Of a stretch of DNA of 14,426 nt, positions 7,565 through 14,426 are shown piece by piece (within the stretch, counting starts at the first letter, position 1; each line of letters begins with the position of its first letter). Position numbers and translations under genes: made by a program. The stretch lies in NCBI GenBank assembly GCA_001599935.1, contig BCIJ01000052.1, positions 32,975 through 47,400 on the forward strand, read 5' to 3'. This DNA comes from Holtermannia corniformis (lineage: Eukaryota; Basidiomycota; Tremellomycetes; Holtermanniales). The notes under the pieces are model-generated. The model ran no database searches. It saw only the letters and a list, made by a program, of their open reading frames with translations, and was not told the DNA's origin.

Positions 7565-9388
7565 ATGAACAACCCGTTGCTCGCACTCCAGGTCGGTCGA
7601 CAGGGGTCACCAAAGGACGGTGGCGAGCTTGCTGACAGTTGGATACGATCGCAGAGCCAATACTGGGCCGTACGCGACTACCTCTCGCCGGTGGGTATCG
7701 TAGGACGGACACGACGAATACGACTGACACTGCCGCAGGTCCTGAGAGAGAGCAAGTTCAAAGAGCACGGGCGGATCACACCGGGTGCGTCAGTCTGCCT
7801 AGTCATTCAACTCGGCCATTCCATCACTCTAGCAGGTATACTATCCGAGTTGCAGTGCTGACCCGCCGTCTAGACGAGTTTGTCGCCGCCGGTGACTTTT
7901 TGACTTTCAAGTTTCCAGTCTGGCAGTGGTACGTGCTCGCCCTCTGGCGATCAGCTGGCCCAGCGCAAGTACGTGACTGATCTCACCTAGGGAGAAGGGA
8001 GATTCTGCGCGCGCTCGTGACTTTCTCCCGGCCGATAAGCAGTATCTCATCACCCGCAATGGTGCGTACTCATGGCGCGATGGTATCGCTCACCACGCTC
8101 GTCAGTACCCTGCCTTCGACGAGCCACGACGCTCAACTACACGGATGCGGATGAGGACGCAGAAAAGCTGTTGAACTTTATGGACGAGGTCAGCGCAGAT
8201 TCCCGATCATGCGACGCTCTCTCAGTCTGGCTGTCAGCTGTCAACAGCTGCTATTCAGTCTTTGAAAACGTCCGCAATCAACCACCAGTAGCTGACTCTA
8301 CTCGTAGGCTGACGAAGCTCCCGGACCGGATGGCAAGGTCAAATCAGCCAACGCCGAAGACGAGTGGGTGCAGACGCACGTCGGGCGCGGTCCGTTTTAT
8401 TTGCACCCTACGCCACTATATCTCATACTTTCCCAGCCGCTCAGCCATCCAACGCAAACGCTACGACCCTGTCCGAGATCCCAGACATTGCCGACTCGCC
8501 AAAGCTCGAAGCTGGGATCGCAGACCTGAGCTTGCCCAAGGAAGACGAGATTCCCGACATGGATGATATTCCGGATATGGAGGGTGAAGGCTTGGAAGAG
8601 GAGGGCGACGATGCCGCCGTGCAGGTCGTCAGGCCGACTGCGTGAGTGCCGGCGATGCACGACCACGGATGTACCTTATGCCCCGCAGCGAAGAGGTCGA
8701 AAAATCAACCACGGGCCAGAACCTACTCCAGGTCCGGACATACGACTGCTTGATCTCGTACGACAAGCACTACCAGACCCCGCGCTTCTGGCTGCTAGGC
8801 TACGACGAGGTGCGTGCGAATCTGCATCAGCTGGCGTAGCTGAACCAATGCCTGCGAACAGAACAAGAACCCCCTCACGCCAACCCAAGTGTTCCAAGAC
8901 GTCCCCGCCGATCACGCGTTCAAAACAATGACGATGGAAGCCTTCCCTCACTCCGGTCAGCAGCTTGCGTCCGTCCACCCGTGCAAGCACGCGAGCGTCA
9001 TGAAAAAGTTTATCGATCGGATGGACGATGCACAGGCTGCCCAGACTGCGCCAGTGGCGGCGGTGGCAGGCGGTAAAGACAAGGACAAGAAGAAATGGGG
9101 GATCGGCGGCATGGTGAGGAAAGTGACAGGTGGCGTGCAGACGCAATCTAGCGCGACCAAGGAACCGAGCTCGGGCTCAGACGATCAGCCAGAGACGGGG
9201 CTTCAAGTCGATTTCTACCTCGTCATTGTACGTCTGCCTCTCGGGTCATAGTATCGCTGACAGACGTCAAGTTTCTCAAATTCATCGCGAGTATCGTCCC
9301 GACGATCGAGGTGCGTCCGCTGTTACCCGTGCCGTGCGTGAGGGTGGACTGATCGGATCGACAGGTCGACAGCACGACCGCGTTCTAG
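7565..9388 (+). CDS. ATG3: Autophagy E2-like conjugating enzyme ATG3
   Basis: Twelve exons: 7565-7591, 7655-7690, 7739-7784, 7874-7928, 7991-8061, 8106-8188, 8308-8389, 8437-8641, 8689-8809, 8862-9227, 9272-9310 and 9365-9388, giving 384 residues. ATG3 accepts Atg8 from Atg7 and transfers it to phosphatidylethanolamine on autophagic membranes. Seen: N-terminal [21 protein letters not shown] (12-32), [44 protein letters not shown]; an acidic flexible region (about 135-201, [15 protein letters not shown]); [25 protein letters not shown]; and the active site VHPCKHAS with catalytic Cys283. The ending [13 protein letters not shown] is typical. A loop of about 55 residues rich in Lys and Gly ([17 protein letters not shown]) sits between the active-site helix and that end. 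The intron 10 acceptor is AAG (9269-9271), less common, but the branch-point distance fits. Confidence 0.96.
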
Positions 9389-9588
9389 ACTTTGCGCTTG
9401 GTCATGACCCACCCTACCTTGTACCTAGTATGTTCCGCCATGAAGCCTGCCGTCTGTCGATTCGCCTTTGCTGAGCTGACTGCCGTGCCGGGCGCGAGTT
9501 GGGCTCATCCGGAGAGTATGAAAGGACTACTGCCGGCCGAGACTGACAATGGCCATATACTCGGCTTGCGTTCCTCTGTTGGGCACTG
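9389..9588. other. Intergenic spacer downstream of ATG3
   Basis: These 200 bases must hold the 3' end of ATG3 and the upstream region of the next gene. No gene was recognised. Confidence 0.4.
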
Positions 9589-9624
9589 ACAGGTGGACCA
9601 GCCGAAGCTCAGCTGCTGCACAGG

Positions 9625-9630
9625 TATAAA
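9625..9630 (+). promoter_or_regulatory. TATA box of the Cys-motif gene
   Basis: The element tataaa starts 43 bases before the ATG at 9668, and a C-rich leader lies between. It argues for the internal ATG rather than the upstream in-frame start near 9593. Confidence 0.6.
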
Positions 9631-9667
9631 GACGCTGACGTACGTCTATCCACCCCTCGCTCATCCC

Positions 9668-10243
9668 ATGGTATCTATTCGGACACCTGGCACCTCGATC
9701 TACGTCTCGTACGACTACGGGCCCGAGCCCGAGTGTTGCGACGAATGCTGCGACGGTAGCTGTCAAGACGAATACTACGTCAAGCAGGTCTCCTCTCGTC
9801 CCACGACTCGATACGGGCAACCACCTCCAGGCCATGAAGTCAGGCGCTGCCCATGTCCAACCTGCACACAGCTCCGTCTTGACGAAATCTTGAGACGAAG
9901 GGCGAGGCGGGAAGCGAACGATCTCAGATCCAGCGAGCCTCGACGGACACGCCCGCGCTACACGTCAGACCGATCCGACTGGCGTCGCTCGCGCGACGAA
10001 TGGCCAAGGGATCCAAGTTACAACGAGACTCCCAGGAGTTCACGCGATTCGTTTCGGGACCGACCACCGCCGCGCGACGATCCATCTCGATGTAAATGGT
10101 GCGGTTCGGGCGCGATCAACACCATCATCGATGCAGAAACGGACGAAGAGTACCTGCGGTGCTATAACTGTCACTACGAGTTTGATGCCCCGTTGCCGGA
10201 AAGGGAGCCGCCACGCACGATGCGTTACCTTACTGATCGATGA
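9668..10243 (+). CDS. Cys-rich zinc-ribbon-like protein, 191 aa, unknown function
   Basis: A single exon starting at the ATG 43 bases after a TATA box. The product has a Cys cluster near the N-terminus (PECCDECCDGSC, residues 21-32), a C-x-C-x2-C-T motif at 61-67 followed by a basic helix-like segment (RLDEILRRRARREA), a long Arg/Ser/Pro-rich disordered stretch (85-140), and two CxxC pairs (CKWC at 142-145, CYNC at 165-168) spaced as in a zinc ribbon. No signal peptide or membrane helix. High Arg and zinc-ribbon-like cysteines suggest nucleic-acid or protein binding, but I recognise no family. Its middle motif is shared with the next gene, so the two look like tandem paralogues. Codon-level openness over 192 codons plus the TATA box make it a likely real gene. 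Confidence 0.7.
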   Translation: MVSIRTPGTSIYVSYDYGPEPECCDECCDGSCQDEYYVKQVSSRPTTRYGQPPPGHEVRRCPCPTCTQLRLDEILRRRARREANDLRSSEPRRTRPRYTSDRSDWRRSRDEWPRDPSYNETPRSSRDSFRDRPPPRDDPSRCKWCGSGAINTIIDAETDEEYLRCYNCHYEFDAPLPEREPPRTMRYLTDR

Positions 10244-10548
10244 GCGCGCTGAATGGACGATACCTTTGTCAAGTTATGAGATGGAGGCTGTGCAGGCATA
10301 ACGGATGCTTGGCTATCCTGATTGAAGCGATGTTGGCCCGGTCACGGCCTCATCAGACGCCATACAGGCTGATGCCCGCAGCGGCAATCAGCTGTCGTCT
10401 GGCTGGAGCTCTTGTGTAGTTGCCCCGGTCTGCCGCGGGGATCAGATGGCCGGCCTACAGGTACCAAGGAGGACCAAGAGGATCGGGCACTTGCTGCGGC
10501 AAAGGAAGCACAACTGTACTCCCTTCGCCACCCCGTCCTACAAATACC
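10244..10548. other. Spacer between the two Cys-motif genes
   Basis: About 305 bases without a convincing gene. One frame is open from 10412 into the next gene, but the TATA-like element lies inside it, so this is treated as upstream DNA. No repeats or RNA genes were seen. Confidence 0.4.
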
Positions 10549-10556
10549 CTCCCTCC
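10549..10556 (+). promoter_or_regulatory. TATA-like element of the truncated paralogue
   Basis: The sequence tacaaata starts 34 bases before the ATG at 10583 and is followed by a C/T-rich leader (ccctccctcccgtcgg), the same arrangement as the neighbouring gene. Confidence 0.4.
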
Positions 10557-10582
10557 CGTCGGCCAGTCATCACCAAGTCGCA

Positions 10583-10846
10583 ATGTCGTATTCCGAATGG
10601 GTGCGCATCACAAACCAGGTGACAAACACCAAACGAGGGAAACGAAGGCCCTATCAAACGACCGAGACGGTGATCGACACATGGAGCAGACCGACGTCGA
10701 CGCCGCGCAGTTCACGCAGTTCCGGGCCCGTCTACAAAACGCATGATCCCAGGTGTGGTTGTACGGGCTGTACCAACGATCGCCTACGAGAGGTCATGGC
10801 TAAGCGAGCTGCGCGAGAAGCGAGTGGCTCACGCTCTGTCTCTTGA
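10583..10846 (+). pseudogene. Truncated tandem paralogue of the Cys-motif gene
   Basis: The frame starts at the ATG after a TATA-like element and gives 87 residues. Residues 57-81 (PRCGCTGCTNDRLREVMAKRAAREAS) align without gaps to residues 60-84 of the preceding gene (R-C-x-C-x2-C-T, R-L, R-A-x-R-E-A conserved). Right after this match the sequence turns into the retroelement: the final SVS and stop come from, or overlap, the gypsy RNase H region on the opposite strand. The C-terminal zinc-ribbon-like half of the paralogue is missing. So this is most simply the 5' half of a second gene copy cut by the rearrangement. It could still be expressed as a short protein; function unknown. Confidence 0.55.
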
Positions 10847-10861
10847 GAATACGCTCTGTCT
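10831..10861. repeat. 11-bp direct repeat at the gypsy/host-gene junction
   Basis: acgctctgtct occurs at 10831-10841 and again at 10851-10861, with 9 bases between. The second copy is part of the RNase H coding sequence; the first spans the point where the Cys-motif gene meets the element. Such a repeat fits microhomology joining, template slippage or an assembly join. Confidence 0.6.
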
Positions 10862-13415
10862 GGAAGTATTCCAGGGCCTTGTGGTCTGTAACAATTGTGA
10901 ATTCGGGCAGAGATTCCAGGTAGTGACGCCATCCGCGGATAGCCGCCACAATAGCCAAGAGTTCCTTGTCGTGAATGTCATAATTCAGTTCCGCGGGACC
11001 CATCTTACGAGACATGAAGGCAACAGGGTGCAATTCCTTGTTACTATCCTCTTGGGAGAGGACTGCAGCAATGGCAAAGTCTGAAGCATCACACTCAATG
11101 AGCGCAGGGAGGTCTGGATCAAAATGACGTAGCACAGGAGCAGAAACAAAAGATCTCTTCAGAGATTCAAAAGCAACAAGAGCATCAGGGGGAAGAACAA
11201 AAGGTTTGGACACAGCGTCCTTCTTCGTCAGGTCAGACAGGGGCTTGGCGATTCCGGAGTAATCAGCAATGAAACAGCGGTAGAAGTTAGCAAATCCCAA
11301 GAACGCTTGCACATCTTTGACAGATGCTGGTGGGGGCCAGGAAGCAATAGCGTCAGTCTTGTTCAGAGCCATTTTCACACCATGAGCTGTGATCACAAAT
11401 CCAAGGAATTCCGTTTCTGAAGTGTCAAACTCACACTTTTCCGCTTTGGCATAAAGTCCGTTGTCTAACAATCTTTGCAGGACCTCGCAGACATCTGTGG
11501 TATGGTTTCCATCCTCTCTCGTAAAGATAAGGATATCATCCAGGTACACCAAAACAGTGACGTCAAGCAAGTCTTTAAAGATGTCATTTACGAANGCCTG
11601 GAATGTTCCTGGTGCATTGGTCAACCCAAAGGGCATCACAGCGCATTCAAACAAACCGTAGCGGGTCCTAAANGCAGTCTTCCAGACATCAGAGTCTTTG
11701 ACGCGGATCAGGTTGTATGCACCGCGGATATCCAACTTTGTGAACACCCGGGCACCCTGAAGCCGGTCCAGAGATTCACCAATCAGAGGCAGGGGGTAGC
11801 GGTTCTTNATNGTCACCTTGTTNAAGCCGCGGTAGTCCATACACAAGCGGAGAGAGCCATCCTTCTTTTTCACAAAGAGAATGGGTGCACCAGCAGGGGA
11901 TTTAGACGGACGGATAAACCCTTTAGCCAAGTTGTCATCCAACCACTCTCGTAATGCCTTCAACTCCACTGATGATAACGAGTAGATAGGACCAAACGGT
12001 GGTGAGGTTCCTTCTTCTGTTTCAATGGTATGATCATAAGGCCGGTGGGGAGGTAACTTATCCGCTTTAGACTTTGAGAAGGCAGCAAGCAAATGATGGT
12101 ACTTCTCTGGTACCAACTTCCGTAGTGTTTCCACGTAGTCAGGAGGATCAGGGAGGTCATCATCCACATGGGCCAAGTCTTCGTGATCAGCAGGATCAGG
12201 GGGCTCAAAGGAGGTAGCAGAGACAGAGACAGCATTNGGATCAGGAGGATTCCAGTCAACGGCAAACATCTGAGAGCCAGATTCCAAGCACATGGTTGCA
12301 AAAGCTTTCGGAGAGCACTGGGCTTTCTTCCAACTTGGCAATTGCAGCGCAGGGGTTTCAGAGAGACCAAGAGCAGCAGACGGAGATCCAGAAGCATTTC
12401 CAGGGACAGACGCAGTAGCAGCAGTAGACGGAGTACTTACAGCAGCAGTGGCAGAGGGCATAACAACGGGTGGCGTTGGCAGCGGCGTGGGCAGTGGCAG
12501 TGGCAGTGACGGTGACGGTGGCAGTGACGGTGGCAGAGGCAGTGGCGAAGACAGTGGCGGGGACAGTGGCAGTGGCGGAGGGGTCACAGAGGAGGCACGT
12601 TGGGATGAACGCTTTGCGGGGACAACATAAGTGTCTGGTTTGTGGGCCGCAGAAGCATCCATCCCTCCATGTCTCCTACCAACAATCTTGCAGTGAGTCT
12701 CGCAGTAACTTGAGGAAAAGTCCAGGGTCCCGGCAGACCAGCGGATAACAGGGTCATGAAGACGGAGCCAGGGGGTTCCAACAACAAGAGCATAGGAGCC
12801 CCCNAGGTTTGTCACGTCAGCCGTAAGATTTTCTTCGTGGTTGTCAATGTTGACGCGCAGAGTAGCAGTGTGCGTGAGCTGNCCAGAGGAGATAGGCCTG
12901 CCGTCAATGACGTAGAGATCTTGGGGAGCAGGCTTGCGTTGCAGCGGAGCCTTCAGCGTGCTTGCCCAAGTCTTGTCCATGAGNATTCCAGTGCAGCCGC
13001 AGTCAACCAGAATGTTGACATCTTTTGCAGGCTGACCAGCGGCNGAGACAGAAGCTTTGATGACGAAGTGGTTACCGGGGACCAGAGTTGACGTTGCGTT
13101 GAGACAAATAGCGGGATCGGGGGCAGAAGGCACTTTGGGAGGGATTACGCCTGAGCTAGCGTGTGTGACGCCCTCGCCTAAGGAAGACGAGGACTGGGAG
13201 ATCGAGGCGGGATCGGCGAAGATCTGCCTCCGGAAGGGAAACTCTCGGGCGCGCAGCGGAAAGCGAGGNTCCGCACTACGAGGAACCTCGAGGATCGACG
13301 AGCGAGAATAGAGTGAGAACACTATAATAATCGAGCGATGTAGATACAACAGGAGACGACGCGGAAGACGAGGGGCGCGCGCGGCGCGGCGGCACAGTGT
13401 TAGGGCTAGCCCCAA
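10838..13415 (-). mobile_element. Ty3/gypsy retrotransposon fragment: protease, RT, part of RNase H
   Basis: One minus-strand frame without stops (apart from N codons). It contains an aspartic protease-like segment with ILVDCGCTG (catalytic Asp at 13004-13002), where most families have D-S/T-G. A Pro/Leu/Ser-rich linker follows (12600-12420), then a full reverse transcriptase: [27 protein letters not shown] (Asp at 11732-11730), MPFGLTNAPGTFQ and VYLDDILIF (11546-11535). RNase H follows with IECDASDFAIAAVLSQ, YDIHDKELLAIV and TDHKALEYFQTERILKR, and is cut at about 10840 before the integrase. No integrase, 3' LTR or zinc-knuckle gag is present. The annotated first Met is arbitrary; family similarity starts near 13140. 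Ns at several codons suggest consensus from many copies. It is not an autonomous element. Confidence 0.93.
12469..12587. repeat. Simple-sequence tract encoding the Pro/Leu/Ser linker of gypsy
   Basis: The plus strand shows imperfect repeats of ggcagtggcagtgacggt type; on the minus coding strand this gives runs of Pro, Leu and Ser between protease and RT. It is an expandable low-complexity tract and creates long shadow frames on the plus strand. Confidence 0.7.
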
Positions 13416-13829
13416 GAGGATTTAGGGTGGCGACGAGGTCCCGTTGGTGAAGTAAATCAGTCGCGTTGGTGAAGTCGACGACTGGCGATCGCTGGCGATC
13501 GCTGGGAAAAGTGGTGGGCAAGTAGAGTAACGAGTAATGGGCAAGACGAGTACCAGGAAGCGGCCTCGGGAGTCTAGGGTAGCCTTTGCTTAGAACCTAT
13601 GATTAAAGCTCTCGAAGACTCGAGCTTGTACAATTGTTCGACAAGTCCCCCGCCGCGGCACTGCCCGCGGCCAAATCCCCGTAATCCCCAACCCCTTCGT
13701 AACCCCTCTTCCGCCGCCTGGCCCGTAACACACAGCCGCAACGCACAGACAGTGGTGCGATTAGCACCAGTGGCACTCTGAGCGCCGCGAAGCGGCTACT
13801 CGCCACGTGACACCGCCATAGGCGTGACA
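13398..13829 (-). repeat. LTR-like segment (boundaries uncertain)
   Basis: Read on the minus strand, tgtcacgcc starts at 13829 right after a G-run (about 13831-13843, ggggggggcgac type), resembling a polypurine tract plus a gypsy LTR start. A matching end ccctaaca at 13398 would give 432 bp with TGT...ACA ends. The region has no convincing gene. Against it: a minus-strand frame crosses 13398 without a break (NPLGASPNTVPP), which could be remnant gag, and no tRNA-primer site beginning TGG follows either end. The second LTR copy is not in the window, so it cannot be verified here. Confidence 0.3.
13442..13501. repeat. Short direct repeats in the LTR-like segment
   Basis: cgttggtgaagt occurs at 13442-13453 and 13464-13475; ctggcgatcg is in tandem at 13482-13491 and 13492-13501, giving two GCGATCGC palindromes ten bases apart. 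They may be regulatory repeats or replication slippage products. Confidence 0.55.
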
Positions 13830-14097
13830 GTCGCCCCCCCCTACNAGGACGAGCTCCGTGAGTCCATAATTCCCTTCCTCAACGAGGNCCCTGCTTGTGC
13901 GGAAAGNNNCTTTCCGCAGGGCGGTCTGTTCGACTTCGGTCGAACCCCAAAGGATGGATCTGAAACGGTACGGTGTTTCAAACCGTGACTGTCGTGACGG
14001 TGCTGAAACCGGTGTTTCGCCGGCGGGTCTGTGCGTTGGCTTTGAGATGCGATAAAANCCCTCGAAGCCGCGTAGTNGTCTTCCAAGAACAACCACC
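13830..14097 (+). other. Hairpin-rich leader before a gag-like ORF
   Basis: No ORF with recognisable coding content, but several stem-loops: tgcggaaag/ctttccgca (13898-13906 and 13910-13918, three Ns as loop); gttcgac-TTCG-gtcgaac (13928-13945), a 7-bp stem with a cUUCGg tetraloop; tgaaac/gtttca (13961-13966 and 13975-13980); gaaac/gtttc (14005-14009 and 14014-14018). Ns at 13845, 13888, 13907-13909, 14058 and 14077 are like those in the other retroelement parts. Most simply this is the 5' untranslated leader of a retroelement on the plus strand. Confidence 0.45.
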
Positions 14098-14426
14098 ATG
14101 ACTGGCTCTGAATCCGACTTGACGCCGGCGCCCTCAAGTTCGTCCTCATCGAGTTCGTCCTCTTCGCCGTCCTCGCCGACACCCGCGCCCACGCCGGCGC
14201 CAAACCCCTCGACGCCAGTGCCGACGCCGGTGGTGGATCCCGCCGTTCTCGCGGCGGAACATCAAGCTGCCGTCGAGGCCAACATCTGCGCCGTGATCCA
14301 GGGCGAGCCGGAGCTTGAGGACGACCTCCAGGAGTGGGTCGACCGCTTCGAGGACAGTGCCAGTGTTGGCCACCGTACTCGTGGTCTGGCGCTGTGCAGC
14401 AGTGACCGTCTCATGGCGGTTGGGGG
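14098..14426 (+). CDS. Start of a Ser/Pro-rich, gag-like protein (cut by window end)
   Basis: ATG in the context aaccaccatgac, the frame stays open to the window end (109 codons). The product starts MTGSESDLTPAP, then a Ser run and a Pro/Thr/Ala-rich stretch, then a predicted helical part (VLAAEHQAAVEANICAVIQG, LEDDLQEWVDRFED). A disordered N-terminus followed by helices is common in fungal LTR-element Gag proteins, and the N-containing leader and LTR-like segment just upstream support that. I cannot name a family; a host gene is possible. Confidence 0.4.
   Translation, partial: MTGSESDLTPAPSSSSSSSSSSSPSSPTPAPTPAPNPSTPVPTPVVDPAVLAAEHQAAVEANICAVIQGEPELEDDLQEWVDRFEDSASVGHRTRGLALCSSDRLMAVG

Noticed and set aside
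7421..7861. Long plus-strand frame that begins upstream of ATG3 and reads through its first introns
   Set aside because: The introns have clear GT...CTGAC...AG signals and their removal restores the ATG3 family sequence; the read-through frame is incidental.
9593..9667. Upstream in-frame start for the Cys-motif gene
   Set aside because: A TATA box at 9625-9630 lies inside this extension, so transcription most likely starts after it.
12168..12748. Plus-strand Gly/Ser/Ala-rich frames opposite the gypsy linker
   Set aside because: Produced by the simple-sequence tract coding the Pro/Leu linker on the other strand.
13761..14203. Minus-strand open frames across the leader and LTR-like segment
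   Set aside because: Interrupted by N codons, no gypsy integrase or chromodomain motifs, and opposite to an ATG in good context on the plus strand.

Overview
The window looks like a basidiomycete fungal nuclear genome, probably an Agaricomycete. The evidence is G+C-rich sequence, genes cut by many very short introns (mostly 41-64 nt) with CTGAC/CTAAC branch points about 11-15 nt before AG, fungal-type housekeeping genes, and fungal LTR retrotransposons. Genus cannot be fixed from the sequence alone. All gene models below were joined by hand from splice signals and family knowledge; each keeps frame across every junction.

Layout. (1) Positions 1-1914 are the 3' end of a Ty1/copia element on the plus strand: the end of the RT domain, a complete RNase H, an unusual long C-terminal extension with one membrane segment, then a terminal LTR of about 260 bp. 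The LTR abuts a short open frame (1916-2104) that may be the end of a host gene. (2) Positions 2105-9388 are the conserved host block: a small TATA-box gene (2456-2671), a RAX1-type RGS membrane protein (minus), RPB7 of RNA polymerase II (plus), the EFM4/See1 elongation-factor methyltransferase (minus) and the autophagy E2-like enzyme ATG3 (plus). RAX1/RPB7 and EFM4/ATG3 are divergent pairs sharing short promoters (about 290 and 220 bp); RPB7/EFM4 and the small gene/RAX1 are convergent. (3) Positions 9589-10846 hold two tandem, related Cys-motif genes of unknown function, each with a TATA-like box; the second is cut off by a retrotransposon. (4) Positions 10838-13415 are a Ty3/gypsy element on the minus strand, protease to RNase H, lacking integrase and most or all of gag. 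(5) Positions 13398-14426 hold an LTR-like stretch, a hairpin-rich leader and the start of a Ser/Pro-rich, gag-like ORF running off the right edge.

The host genes have no evident shared pathway: bud-site/polarity signalling, transcription, translation-factor methylation and autophagy. Their relation is compact head-to-head and tail-to-tail packing. Ambiguous bases (N) lie only inside the retroelement parts, consistent with consensus calls from multi-copy sequence, so junctions there need independent confirmation. I found no CRISPR array, tRNA or rRNA gene. The least explained features are the C-terminal extension of the copia polyprotein, the hairpins in its LTR, the hairpin-rich leader at the right end, and the tandem Cys-motif gene pair.
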